From positions 186,001-250,000 of the forward strand of contig NZ_JAAHIH010000008.1 in the NCBI RefSeq assembly GCF_010671925.1: a DNA stretch of 64,000 nucleotides, written 5' to 3'. The stretch comes from Moorena sp. SIOASIH (GTDB lineage: Bacteria > Cyanobacteriota > Cyanobacteriia > Cyanobacteriales > Coleofasciculaceae). Numbering within the stretch: position 1 is the stretch's first letter; every line of letters begins with the position of its first letter. The notes below the pieces were generated by a model. That model saw only the letters and a list, made by a program, of their open reading frames with translations, was not told the origin of the DNA and did no database searches. Shown one piece after another: positions 18,985 to 28,174 of the stretch. The position numbers were made by a program, and so were the translations under genes.

Positions 18985-19087
18985 TCCCTACTCCCTACTC
19001 CCTACTCCCTACTCCCTGTTCCCTGTTCCCTGTTCCCTGTTCCCTATTTTTTCCCTACTCCCTACTCCCTATTCCCTACTCCCTTTA
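18985..19087. repeat. Heptamer array between the two haem-oxygenase-like genes
   Basis: CTCCCTA, TTCCCTG, then CTCCCTA units fill the space up to 5 nt before the next start codon. Confidence 0.85.
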
Positions 19088-19091
19088 CTAT

Positions 19092-20087
19092 ATGTCATTA
19101 ACAAACGTTTTATTCCAACAACCACTGTTCAAAAATCGGGTATTTTTTGAATTCAAGGACACTGAAGTTGAAATTAATTATGGCGGTCAAGGATGCGCGA
19201 TCGCGGTTGAGCCGGAATACCAGAAGGAAACTGTCCAACTGCTAAGGCTTTTACAAATGGGCGGTATGTCCCCAGAGCAATTGGGTCTGGCCTGTCCAGG
19301 AATCCAAGAGGATATTCCTGAACTGCTGGCTGAGCTGGATCGCCGGGGTCTACTGATAGAAACCCATCAGGAAGTGGAATCTCGTGGGGTGACTGGACAC
19401 CAGTTCTATCGAGAGTTGTGCCGATTTCTGAACCGCATGAAGGGGCAATTTCCCCCTTCTCCTTTCTCAGAAAAGATGGCTGATGGGACGATTACTAGAA
19501 ACCAGTTGATTGGTTATGCTTTGGAATCCTATCACGTTACCCATCTGTGTCCTAGACTCTTAGCACCATCCTTAGCCAATTATGAATCCCCTCGGACCCA
19601 AAAACTTCTCCAGGAATTTTTTGTTTCTGAGTTGCACCATGACCGTTTGATTGAGAATTCCTTGAAGAGTGTGGGCATCGAAGGTGAGCAACTGCAACGG
19701 ATGCAGCCCCTACCCATGACTTTCGCCGTCTGTTCCACCCTGGCCGTTTTTGCCAAGCAGCATCCTCTGAGCTTTAAGGCTGCACTTTTGTTGTTTGAAG
19801 AAGACGACAAGGTATTCCACGAGTTGTTTAAGCAGCAGTCCCAAGCTTTGGAGTTACCACCTGAATTTTATAAACCCATCCTGCTCCATGCCGGTATCAA
19901 TGAAGAAGGGGCACATGAAGAGATCACTTCGATGCTGCTGGCAGAAGTGGCTTATGTGTCACCAGAAGAACAATTAGTGGTTAAAAAGAATCTGGGAATT
20001 CTGCTGGAGTCTATGGTTCGGCGGACTCAGGAAATTCTGGATTACTATGGTAACTCTAATAATATCATTCCTCGTTGTTTTACCTGA
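19092..20087 (+). CDS. Haem-oxygenase-like diiron enzyme (iron-containing redox enzyme family)
   Basis: 331 residues. An N-terminal winged-helix/PqqD-like part (about 20-95, ending LLAELDRRGLLIE) precedes the helical redox domain. Candidate iron ligands are intact: E145 and H148 (ALESYHVTH), E180 and H183 (SELHHDRL), and H266, E271/E272 and H275 (HAGINEEGAHEE). Relatives oxidise amino-acid or fatty substrates with O2. In a peptide cluster, a side-chain oxidation of the precursor is a reasonable guess. It is paired with an inactive-looking paralogue upstream. The start ATG at 19092 follows a heptamer array without a clear ribosome-binding site. Confidence 0.8.
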   Translation: MSLTNVLFQQPLFKNRVFFEFKDTEVEINYGGQGCAIAVEPEYQKETVQLLRLLQMGGMSPEQLGLACPGIQEDIPELLAELDRRGLLIETHQEVESRGVTGHQFYRELCRFLNRMKGQFPPSPFSEKMADGTITRNQLIGYALESYHVTHLCPRLLAPSLANYESPRTQKLLQEFFVSELHHDRLIENSLKSVGIEGEQLQRMQPLPMTFAVCSTLAVFAKQHPLSFKAALLLFEEDDKVFHELFKQQSQALELPPEFYKPILLHAGINEEGAHEEITSMLLAEVAYVSPEEQLVVKKNLGILLESMVRRTQEILDYYGNSNNIIPRCFT

Positions 20088-20216
20088 AGGGGCAATTTTC
20101 TATTGAATGGGAAGTATGAAGATATTTACACAAATTTATATTTACCCAAGTAATCAAAAATTAAACCTTTTTTAAAAAAATTTATAACTAAATTACCACT
20201 TCGAGAGATTTATTCC

Positions 20217-23200
20217 ATGCCAGTAATAGGGTCACAAATATCACCAATCGCTACTATAGCTATTAACGCCACTTTTTTATCAGAGCGTCTCCATAACCCT
20301 TGTTACCAGAATTTTATTCCCCAAAAATATCATGATCTGATTGAAGAACGCCTCAATACCTGGTCTAAACTCCTGGGAGGAGAACAACAACTTAAACAGC
20401 GCCTTCAGTGGGATGGATTAGACTTAACTACAGTCCGTAACTTACTAGAAACAGGGGAGTATAGAGAAGATTACCCCTTACCAAGCTGGGCAGAAACTCT
20501 CAAAGAATTAATTGAAACTAGCGCCGCTTCATGGCTAACTCTAGAGGGGGAAGATAAATCTCTACTTGACTCCCAAAATCCCTTACCTTTTGAAGACTTT
20601 TATTTACCCTTTATCCGAGTAGGGCGCAGTAAATTATCCACTCGATTATCAGCAAATAGTCCAGAAGCGTTGTTGAGCCAAGAAGCCTACGCAGCCCTAG
20701 AAAGGAGCTTGCTGCAACAACTGGTTAATTTAGGCACAGAAACCTTACTATTTGAATTTAACACATTCCGGGAAGCTCACCCTCCTGCTAACCAAACGAC
20801 TCCCCAAGAAAGTCGAATTATTTATAATACTTTTTTAAAAAATCTTCTCAAAGATGGGGGGTTGGCATTTTTCAATCGTTACCCAGTCTTCGGTCGCATG
20901 ATAGCAACAACCCTTGATTTATGGGTAGAATCTACTACTGAATTTATCCAACGTCTACAAGAAGATTTATCGGCAATTGAACGTACCTTTTCTTCTGATC
21001 AGGTAAGCTTAGGAAACGTCCAAACAATTGAGACTTCTCTCTCCAATCCCCACCATGGTGGACGCTCGGTTTTAGCTCTTACATTTTCTTCCGGAATTAA
21101 ACTGGTGTATAAGCCCAAAGACTTGGGTTTAGATGTTGCTTTCAATCAGTTACTAGACTGGTGCAACCACCAGGAAACATCCTTAAGCTTCAAATTAACT
21201 AAGATTCTCAATCGCCAGGGATATGGATGGGTTGAATGTATTGAGCACCAACCTTGTGACAATCAAGCTGCAGTTCAACGCTTCTATAAAAGAGCAGGGA
21301 TGTTATTATCACTGCTCCATGTATTAGGAGCAAGTAGTTGTGATAATCAAAATGTGGTTGCTAGTGGTGAATATCCGATTCTGATCGATGCTGACCTCTT
21401 GATGCATCCTGTACAGCACAGCGTGACTGAATCTGAAGACTGGTTTAAGTATTCAGTGCTTCATACAGGATTTTTACCTGGTTGGGAAGGAGATACGTAC
21501 TCGGCAAATGCTCAAGATTCCAGCGTCCTAGGTAATATTTGGCCAAAGCAAATAAATTCCTCTCGGGAGTGGAAATTTATTAACACCGATGGGATGCACT
21601 TAGCTCCCAACAGTGTGATTATTCCTGCCGGGACTAATGTGGTCATTCTAGACGGTAAAACTGTCTCACCTAATAACTATGTTGAGGAAATCGTCACTGG
21701 CTTTGAGGAAATCTATCACCTGTTAAGTAAAAATCGGGAAATGCTCCTAGGGGAAGAAAGTCCCCTCTGTGCCTTACAATTTTTAAAGTCTCGATTTAGT
21801 CTGCGCCCAACCCTCACCTATGGTATGGTCTCGAAACGCAGCCTAAGTCCTGAATATTTGCGTAATGGCGCGGACTATAGCATTCTGATCGATTTTCTCA
21901 GCCGTCAGTACTTAATGGGTGAAGAAAAATTAGAATTTGATAAATTATTAGAAGCAGAAACGAATTCTTTACAACAGCTAGATATTCCCTATTTCACGGT
22001 ATCTTGTAATAGTGATTCCCTAGAGTTGGCATCAGCTCAACCAATCAAGGAGTTTTTTAAAACATCCAGTTACCAACGGTTAATTGCTAAAATCCAAAGC
22101 CTTGATGAAAAGGATTTAGCCCGACAAATTAAATTGATTCGGGCGAGTTTTTATGCTAAGTATGCCCATTTGACTAAGAACAGTGCTGCTTTACAGGGGA
22201 ATTTATTCCAATTCTCCTCATTGAATCCTGAGGAATTATTGGAAGAAGCTATAGAAATTGGCAATAGTCTTGTTGCCAGTGCAATTCATACTGGTGACGG
22301 CTGCAACTGGATTGATTTAGATTATATCTCCAAGGCGCACCGCTATCAACTTGGGCGATTGGATGATTCCTTATTTACGGGGCGAGCTGGAGTTAGCCTA
22401 TTCCTAGCAGCTCTAGCAAAAATTACTGGTGATCCAGAATTTAAAGAGGTAGCTTTAGCAGCTTTATCCCCTTTACGTCAGTCTCTTAAGAAAGCACAAG
22501 CCGACCGAAACTTGTTGCAGTTAAGACTTGATGGAATCAAATTAGGTGGTATCCTCGGTTTAATGGGGCTAGGTGGGATTATTTACAGTTTGGTTAAAAT
22601 TAGTCAGTTTCTCCAAGAGCCAGCCCTTCTCGAAGATGCCCAGCAAGCTGCAAAACTAATTACAGCAGATGTAATCGCTGCCGATCAAAAGCTGGATATT
22701 ATTTTTGGAGTAGCCGGGGCAATTATGGGCTTATTAACTCTCTATCAACAGACAGGAGAGAAAGTCCTATTAGACATAGCAGTAGCCTGTGGCAATCATC
22801 TCCTATCACAGCGAACTCATACCGCCCCTAGGGCGTGGAAGACAATCAGTAAAACCCCATTAACCGGATTTTCTCACGGTGCAGCAGGTAATTCCTTGTC
22901 TTTACTACACCTATATGCTGCTACTGCAGACAAAGTTTATTTGGAAGCGGCGAAAGAAGGAATCGAATATGAAACCAGTGTTTTTGACACCTCAGTCCGA
23001 AACTGGCCAGTTTTCTCTTCATTCGAAGAGACGAATCGAATTATTTTACAGCACACCTGGTGTAATGGAAGCGTGGGAATTGGATTAGCCCGTTTAGGCA
23101 GTTCAACGATTCTACAGACAAAGCAAATTTACTCTGACATTGAGGTAGCTTTGGAAACCACCAAGCAGTATGCAGTATCTAGTCTAGATGTAGACTTTCT

Positions 23201-23462
23201 ATGCTGCGGGAGTTTGGGCAGAACTGAACTATTTGTTGTCGCATCCCAAAAACTTGGCAACCAGGAATGGCTAACAACTGCTAGGGAACAGGCTGCATCG
23301 GTAATAGCAAGGGCAAAAAATAATGGATCATATGCTTTGTTACCTCATTTGCCTAACTCTGTTTTCAGTCCTAATTTTTTCAAGGGAAGCGCAGGTGTAG
23401 GTTATCAATTGTTGCGTTTAGCCTCTCCAGAATCCTTACCTTCTGTTCTGATTTGGGAGTAG
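20217..23462 (+). CDS. lanM: Class II lanthipeptide synthetase LanM, copy 1
   Basis: 1081 residues, the usual LanM length. The N-terminal DUF4135 dehydratase part (about 140-620) includes the kinase-like VYKPKDLG with K299 and ILIDADLLMHP. It phosphorylates and then eliminates Ser/Thr. The C-terminal LanC-like cyclase (about 690-1075) has FTGRAGVSLF, GFSHGAAGNS and the zinc ligands C949 (HTWCNGS) and C996-C997 (LCCGS). Three Cys ligands instead of Cys-Cys-His is the ProcM-type site linked to many-substrate LanMs, which fits the nine precursors nearby. The 90 bp upstream and about 300 bp downstream are nearly identical to copy 2 at 30464. Confidence 0.95.
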   Translation: MPVIGSQISPIATIAINATFLSERLHNPCYQNFIPQKYHDLIEERLNTWSKLLGGEQQLKQRLQWDGLDLTTVRNLLETGEYREDYPLPSWAETLKELIETSAASWLTLEGEDKSLLDSQNPLPFEDFYLPFIRVGRSKLSTRLSANSPEALLSQEAYAALERSLLQQLVNLGTETLLFEFNTFREAHPPANQTTPQESRIIYNTFLKNLLKDGGLAFFNRYPVFGRMIATTLDLWVESTTEFIQRLQEDLSAIERTFSSDQVSLGNVQTIETSLSNPHHGGRSVLALTFSSGIKLVYKPKDLGLDVAFNQLLDWCNHQETSLSFKLTKILNRQGYGWVECIEHQPCDNQAAVQRFYKRAGMLLSLLHVLGASSCDNQNVVASGEYPILIDADLLMHPVQHSVTESEDWFKYSVLHTGFLPGWEGDTYSANAQDSSVLGNIWPKQINSSREWKFINTDGMHLAPNSVIIPAGTNVVILDGKTVSPNNYVEEIVTGFEEIYHLLSKNREMLLGEESPLCALQFLKSRFSLRPTLTYGMVSKRSLSPEYLRNGADYSILIDFLSRQYLMGEEKLEFDKLLEAETNSLQQLDIPYFTVSCNSDSLELASAQPIKEFFKTSSYQRLIAKIQSLDEKDLARQIKLIRASFYAKYAHLTKNSAALQGNLFQFSSLNPEELLEEAIEIGNSLVASAIHTGDGCNWIDLDYISKAHRYQLGRLDDSLFTGRAGVSLFLAALAKITGDPEFKEVALAALSPLRQSLKKAQADRNLLQLRLDGIKLGGILGLMGLGGIIYSLVKISQFLQEPALLEDAQQAAKLITADVIAADQKLDIIFGVAGAIMGLLTLYQQTGEKVLLDIAVACGNHLLSQRTHTAPRAWKTISKTPLTGFSHGAAGNSLSLLHLYAATADKVYLEAAKEGIEYETSVFDTSVRNWPVFSSFEETNRIILQHTWCNGSVGIGLARLGSSTILQTKQIYSDIEVALETTKQYAVSSLDVDFLCCGSLGRTELFVVASQKLGNQEWLTTAREQAASVIARAKNNGSYALLPHLPNSVFSPNFFKGSAGVGYQLLRLASPESLPSVLIWE

Positions 23463-23491
23463 AATGAACTTTGCAGGTGGGGTTGATGTCA

Positions 23492-23585
23492 CCAAGGTTG
23501 ATGTAGGGTGGGCAGTGCACCAGACAGATCATGAAGCTTGCAAAGGGCGTTGGTAGGCACTGCCCACCTTACGATTAATGACTTC
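23492..23585. repeat. Palindrome downstream of lanM copy 1
   Basis: GTAGGGTGGGCAGTGC and its near reverse complement GCACTGCCCACCTTAC bracket about 60 bp. The same element follows lanM copy 2 (33756-33826), so it was carried in the duplication. Confidence 0.7.
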
Positions 23586-23676
23586 TGTTCTGATTTGGGA
23601 GTATTACTCTACCCTAACTAAGCCGAAATGATAATTTCATCAACTGAACGATATTAATACATAAGTTTCCTTTGGA

Positions 23677-23710
23677 AATCAGCGCCAGTATCTTCTGGCG
23701 CTGATTTTTC
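23677..23710 (+). terminator. Terminator after lanM copy 1
   Basis: A 12-bp stem, AATCAGCGCCAG / CTGGCGCTGATT, with a 6-nt loop is followed by TTTTTC. A slightly mismatched copy follows lanM copy 2. Confidence 0.85.
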
Positions 23711-24178
23711 TTTATTTGCCTAAGCTCGACGTTGTCCAGTCAACTACTGTAAATAAAATGATTCTGCAAAATTGCCAGTAATAATTAATATTTTGATTGA
23801 TTTAAGTGACATAATTATTTGATTTATGGCTGAATTAAAGAGTAATTTAAATGCTAGTTAATCCTTTTATATAGCAATCCACGCTGATGAAGGTATACGA
23901 ACGGTTGATGATGTTTTCCGATCAAATTGGTGTATTAATAAGATTGCTTAAAAAGGTGACAATCTAAATCATTCGGTATTGCCTGTTCGCTATTGGGCAC
24001 ATTTATAGACGGTTTTAAGCAATTAAAATCACATAAATGTAGGTATTCTGTCATTTTATATAGTTGTATGCTAGAGACTTTTTCAAAAAATGTGACTATC
24101 ATAAAAATATGAAGCAAGCATCACTAGCTTGATTTGAAATCAACCACATTAACAAACATTTATTGGAGTTAAAATCAA

Positions 24179-24388
24179 ATGGCTAATATTAATATTAATG
24201 ATCTTTCAGCTCTTAATCTGACTGGCGCTGAGTTGTTTAACGATTCAGAAAGTTTTATGATGGAAGTGAATGAAGACAGTGAGGCAATCCTTATCATAGG
24301 GGGGCAAAATGAAAGTTGCTGCTTATGTAGTCACACCTGCGGAAAAACCCTTAACGCTCAGTTCGAGATGCAGTTCGATATGCAGTAA
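24179..24388 (+). CDS. Lanthipeptide-type precursor peptide 2
   Basis: 69 residues. The leader starts MANININDLSALNLTGAELF, continues with NDSESFMMEVNEDSEA and ends IIGG (residue 42). The 27-residue core QNESCCLCSHTCGKTLNAQ has four Cys, two Ser and two Thr, all in its first half, ideal for compact thioether rings. The tail repeats F-x-MQ. A GGAG site stands 11-14 nt before the ATG. Its upstream region differs from the CCAAGA cassettes but matches that of precursor 7, and its downstream 230 bp match those after precursor 9. Confidence 0.88.
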   Translation: MANININDLSALNLTGAELFNDSESFMMEVNEDSEAILIIGGQNESCCLCSHTCGKTLNAQFEMQFDMQ

Positions 24389-24825
24389 AACTTATTCGTG
24401 AAATCTTAACAGGGAACAGAGAGTTATAAAACCGAACTTTTGCAATAGTTATGGTTCTTCAGTACCTGTTATGCTAAATTTCGAGTTAAAAAACTCAAAA
24501 AGTTTACCGTACAGGGAAAATTAGGCTATTCAACTAACAAAATTTTCTGAATACTGCCTCTGACCACTGTTTCCTGTTCCCTGTTCCCTCTTACAGACTG
24601 TTTATTTAGCATAACAAGTACGGAAGAGCCAGGAATTTTTTTTAAATTGCTTTTCATTTTTTTGATTGGCTGCTATTTAAGGGATAATCACTGATTTAAA
24701 CTACTCATTTACTATAATCCGTATAGACGATCGATATTTCTAAGTGTTTGGATGTTTGTATGTCAGTAGTTGAGCCTCACCCTAGAGAATAGTAAACATA
24801 AAATAATTATTGAATTATAGTCTTT

Positions 24826-24856
24826 TAGTCCAAGAGTAGTCTTGGGCTATTTTTTA
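24826..24856 (+). terminator. Hairpin terminator, cassette copy 2
   Basis: Stem TAGTCCAAGA / TCTTGGGCTA (one G-T pair) and a T-run. It lies downstream of precursor 2; the conserved upstream module that normally follows it is not intact here. Confidence 0.75.
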
Positions 24857-24885
24857 TGGTTTCCATAAGTCTCAAAACAAAAAAA

Positions 24886-24916
24886 AATAGCCGTAGAAAT
24901 ACTATCCACGGCTATT
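24886..24916 (-). terminator. Terminator for the small minus-strand gene at 25040
   Basis: Stem AATAGCCGT / ACGGCTATT. On the minus strand the hairpin is followed by a U-run, from the A-run at 24876-24887. Confidence 0.8.
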
Positions 24917-25039
24917 TCAATTCCTTATGTCACAAAATTAGCAAACCTAACCTGCTCTGATCTGATTGGCCAAGGGCCGCGCTACAAAACCAGACCAAAA
25001 CCAAGGCCAGGGGGGAAACCCCCCCAAACATTTAAGGTG

Positions 25040-25240
25040 TTATGGCAACAACCAATACTTGGTTATTGTAGTGATCACTTCCCCTGGAACATCAGTCGGT
25101 TCCAGAGGGGTCCACTCCGCAATCTCTGCATAACCTAGGGCGTAAAGCATCTGCATACTATAGATGACTGCTTGACGAGAACCTTTGAGAGTCTGCTGAG
25201 CAGGTTGTTTCTTGAAGTTTTGGCTGAATTTTGTTGACAT
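25040..25240 (-). CDS. Small conserved-looking cyanobacterial protein, function unknown
   Basis: 66 residues, MSTKFSQNFKKQ at the N-terminus and YALGYAEIAEWTPLEPTDVP in the middle. Small cyanobacterial proteins with an ALGYAE-x-x-EW-x-PL core exist, but no function is known to me. It is supported by an AT-rich promoter-like region upstream (25240-25300) and a clean minus-strand terminator at 24886-24916. It interrupts the plus-strand RiPP array and may be unrelated to it. Confidence 0.6.
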   Translation of the reverse strand: MSTKFSQNFKKQPAQQTLKGSRQAVIYSMQMLYALGYAEIAEWTPLEPTDVPGEVITTITKYWLLP

Positions 25241-25374
25241 AAATAAGAATTGAATTTCGGTTTATAATGATTATTGTAATGATTATAGTTGTAGTTGTCA
25301 AGGGTTTTTAAAAAGTTTTTTTTGGGAGTTTTAGGAGTAATAAAAACGTCAGCTATTAGCTATCAGGTATCAGC

Positions 25375-25765
25375 TATCAGCTTTTTATAGTTTTTCTCAG
25401 CTCCACTAGTTTTGTGGAAATAACTGTTTTAGTTTATTCCGTAAATTAGAAATAAAGCGTTTTCCCTAGCTATCAGGTACACAGTATTTTTCCCTGCTCC
25501 CTGCTCCCTGCTCCCTGCTCCCTGCTCCCTACTCCCTACTCCCTACTCCCTACTCCCTACTCCCTACTCCCTACTCCCTACTCCCTGCTCCCTAAAACCT
25601 ACGACTTTTTACCTAAGCCAATTTGCCATAACTACATCTAACTTTATGACAAAAAAAGTTTACTTATAACATGAATAAATTATAAAAAAACTCAACAAAC
25701 TCAAGTAATCAAAGTATGATTCAAACAGAGATCAAAAATTATTACAATTAATTTTTGTTCCCTAC
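25375..25765 (+). promoter_or_regulatory. Orphan precursor cassette module (precursor lost), with MITE
   Basis: CTCAGCTCCACTAGTTTTGT and GAAATAACTGTTTTAGTTT at 25417-25435, then GACAAAAAAAGTTTACTT at 25648-25665, match the module ahead of other precursors. A MITE-like heptamer stretch lies between the two motifs (about 25461-25630). No leader peptide follows. Only a 35-codon remnant (LEAIANYSGIVDAGFELIPV, ending at a TAG near 25916) is seen downstream, which is not leader-like. Confidence 0.5.
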
Positions 25766-26003
25766 TCCGAAGTCCCTACTCCCTGCTCCCTGCTCCAATG
25801 CCTTGGAAGCGATCGCAAACTACTCTGGAATTGTGGATGCTGGGTTTGAGTTAATCCCCGTAGAGTCTCCCAAAGTGGATCCGGTGGCAGATAATCCAAT
25901 TTCTTTGTTAATTTAGTTACAATATCGGAAATGTTGACTGTATTAACCTAGTACAAAAATGCTTTAGTTAATTTAAAACGGCTAGAACCTAACCTTAGTC
26001 TTG

Positions 26004-26034
26004 TAGTCCAAGAGTAATCTTGGGCTATTTTTTA
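26004..26034 (+). terminator. Hairpin terminator, cassette copy 3
   Basis: Stem TAGTCCAAGA / TCTTGGGCTA with loop GTAA, followed by a T-run. It starts the module upstream of precursor 3. Confidence 0.8.
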
Positions 26035-26240
26035 TGGTTTTTCTCAGCTCCACTAGTTTTGTGGACATAACTGTTTTAGTTAATTCACTAAATGCTAGAG
26101 CATCTCAATATAGGATTATACTAGGTTTTAAACTATGTAACTTCTAGGGTCATTATGATGTATAAAGAGGTGGCTAATAGGTTTATATAGTTGCTAGCAC
26201 TATCTAAATTATATGACAAAAATGTTTTATTTTTAGCACC
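26035..26240 (+). promoter_or_regulatory. Precursor cassette upstream module, copy 3
   Basis: CTCCACTAGTTTTGTGG plus GACATAACTGTTTTAGTTA at 26064-26082, and GACAAAAATGTTTTATTTT at 26215-26233. The rest of the way to precursor 3 (26340-26735) is a MITE carrying inverted GTGTGGG/CCCACAC arrays. Confidence 0.5.
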
Positions 26241-26354
26241 AATTAACTAGAAAAACTATAGACAGAGTTAATTCAATTAACTATGCTGAAAAAGCAGGGA
26301 AAACGCATCTAATTTTCTGAGTCCTATATATAGTGTTTTTTAAAGTAAATAAAC

Positions 26355-26735
26355 ACTATACAGCGTTTTTTATAACTATCAGGTAGACAGGATTTTTTCC
26401 CTCTTCCCTGCCCTTCTGGGAGGGGTTAGGGGTGCTGAGGGGGTGACAACAAGGCTAAAAAGTATACAGGGTGTGGGGTGTGGGGTGTGGGGGGTGGGGA
26501 AAATAGAAGGGAATTTGGAGTGAGCCCAGCAATAACAATCAGTCCGAAACCTGATTCAACCGTCCAATGCAACGTAGCCAGCTCCTGATCTTCCCCTACA
26601 CCCGTCACCCCACACCCCACACCCAGTAAGGCTTTTAAGGCTGTTTGTCACCCCGTCAGGTTAGGGGTGGGTTACTCTGACCTGCTCCCTAAAACCCAAT
26701 CATTTGTACCTCACCCAATTGAAAACTGCTGTAGT
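26355..26735. mobile_element. Composite MITE with nested inverted arrays
   Basis: The left end has CAGCGTTTTTTATAACTATC and AGGTAGACA. The right end has TTTGTACCTCACCCAATTG and AAAACTGCTGTAG. Between them lie a GTGTGGG array (26468-26500) and its inverted partner (26595-26622), so the open frame across them is not real. Confidence 0.55.
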
Positions 26736-26780
26736 AATTGATTCTGATTCAAAAACACAGATTCATTGGAGAAAAATCAA

Positions 26781-26996
26781 ATGGCTAACATCACCATTCT
26801 TGACATCAAACCTGCTGGTGTTGACTTGTTTGCTGATTCTGAAAGCTACCTGATAGATTTGTCGGAAAATGAACTCGCAGTTTATGGTGGAATAGTTTGG
26901 ACCTATTGGATAGCTCAAGGAGCAGCGGCTGCGGTGCGAAGTTCACAACCTTGTGTGGGAGTAGCTGCTGCTGTCACCAGAGAAATTATAGACTGA
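26781..26996 (+). CDS. Lanthipeptide-type precursor peptide 3
   Basis: 71 residues from the ATG at 26781; an in-frame TTG at 26766 lies inside the ribosome-binding region (TTGGAGAAAAATCAA) and is not used. The leader MANITILDIKPAGVDLF, then ADSESYLIDLSENELAV, ends YGG. The 34-residue core starts IVWTYWIAQGAAAAV and is hydrophobic and Ala-rich. It has two Ser, two Thr and a single Cys, so at most one thioether ring is possible. It may mature to a different product type than precursors 2, 7 and 8. Confidence 0.85.
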   Translation: MANITILDIKPAGVDLFADSESYLIDLSENELAVYGGIVWTYWIAQGAAAAVRSSQPCVGVAAAVTREIID

Positions 26997-26999
26997 ATA

Positions 27000-27209
27000 T
27001 AGCAATTATCATAGCTATGAGGTACACAATTTCTGCATTTTAGGGAACAGGGAACAGGGAATAGGGAACAGGGAATAGGGAATAGGGAATAGCGATGCGC
27101 TGCATCAAGAGGTGCGACCCGTGGCGAATTTAATTCTTAATGGGTCAAGGGCACCTAACAGGGAATCAAAGTCAAATAAAACTGTACCTCATAACTGCGA
27201 TAAACGCTA
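27000..27209. mobile_element. MITE copy directly after precursor 3
   Basis: Begins TAGCAATTATC then TATGAGGTACACA and ends CTGTACCTCATAAC then AACGCTA. It is flanked by TA at 26998-26999 and 27210-27211. The interior has GGGAACA/GGGAATA heptamers. It starts three bases after the precursor 3 stop codon. Confidence 0.65.
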
Positions 27210-27466
27210 TATTTACTCCTAATAAAAACCTACCAAATGTGTTTCTTAGGAGTTTAAGTAACCAAGCTATGTAGCACCATCAACAAAGCCCTATAATACC
27301 AGGTGCATCTCATATTTGTAAAAAATAAGGGAAGTGTGGGGCGCGGGAAGTGTGGGAATTTTTGGCTAATTTCATGCCTTGAGATACACCCTCTAATACC
27401 TGACTTTTTCGGGTAAGTTATCAAGAACGAAAAACCGTCACTTTTTCCACAGGCTTATTCTTAATA

Positions 27467-27626
27467 TAGCGGTTTTTAGCCTAATGAGGTACACATAATT
27501 TTTGTCCTGTTCCCTCTTCCCCTCCTGGGAGGGGTTAGGGGTGGGTTACTCTTCCCTGTTCCCTGTTCCCTGTTCCCTGTTCCCTAAAACCAGAAACTCT
27601 GTACCTCACCACATTGAAAACCGCTA
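27467..27626. mobile_element. MITE copy upstream of precursor 4
   Basis: TAGCGGTTTTTAGCCTAATG at the left and CATTGAAAACCGCTA at the right, with TA on both sides (27465-27466, 27627-27628). The interior is TTCCCTG heptamers. Its ends are almost identical to those of the minimal copy at 29998. Confidence 0.75.
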
Positions 27627-27718
27627 TAGCTCTAAACTATTGTCTCAAGTTTAGTTGAGCTATTCGGGCTAGATATATCTCAAAAATTTGTAAAAATTGA
27701 GCTAGGAGAAAATTACAA

Positions 27719-27970
27719 ATGGCTAACATCAAAATTTCCGATCTCAAATCTATCTCCAGTGAGTTATTGTTAGCAGAATCTCACTGCCAAGAACTAACAG
27801 AATATGAGCAACTCAACATTCAAGGAGGTGCCTTTTGGGATTGGGTAAAGGATGCAGTTGAATGGGCAGTAGATCATCTGACTATTTCCACGAAATCCAG
27901 TCTTTCTAAGGATGGTGGAATTTTTATTGGGTACAAGGGAACACACGATTTTCCCAACAACATAAACTAA
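27719..27970 (+). CDS. Precursor peptide 4 (no cysteine)
   Basis: 83 residues. The leader MANIKISDLKSISSELLLAE, then SHCQELTEYEQLNIQGG, ends at Gly-Gly (residue 37). The 46-residue core begins AFWDWVKDAVEWAVDH and contains four Thr and four Ser or so (HLTISTKSSLSKDG) but no Cys. LanM could dehydrate it, but no lanthionine can form. It may be a linear dehydrated peptide, a partner peptide or an unmodified bacteriocin-like product. AGGAG lies 10-14 nt upstream. Confidence 0.8.
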   Translation: MANIKISDLKSISSELLLAESHCQELTEYEQLNIQGGAFWDWVKDAVEWAVDHLTISTKSSLSKDGGIFIGYKGTHDFPNNIN

Positions 27971-28174
27971 AAAAGCTCTAGTAGCCAACCTCAAGAAAGA
28001 AATTTGACGATAGATTTGCATTCCTCCTGTCTCTCCTCCCTGTTTTCCTGGAAGTAATTGTCTGGCAATTTAAATAGGGCTGAGGATGTGAAAAACAGGC
28101 TAAAAACGGCTTAGGGTAAGCTTTTGATCCAATACTTTTTTTTCAAGTTAATTAAATCACAAAGGATATTTCCA

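Noticed and set aside
24826..24856. Reading the CCAAGA hairpins as riboswitches or small RNAs
   Set aside because: Each is a short stem with a tetraloop and a U-run, which is sufficient for a terminator. No conserved aptamer-like sequence was seen around them.
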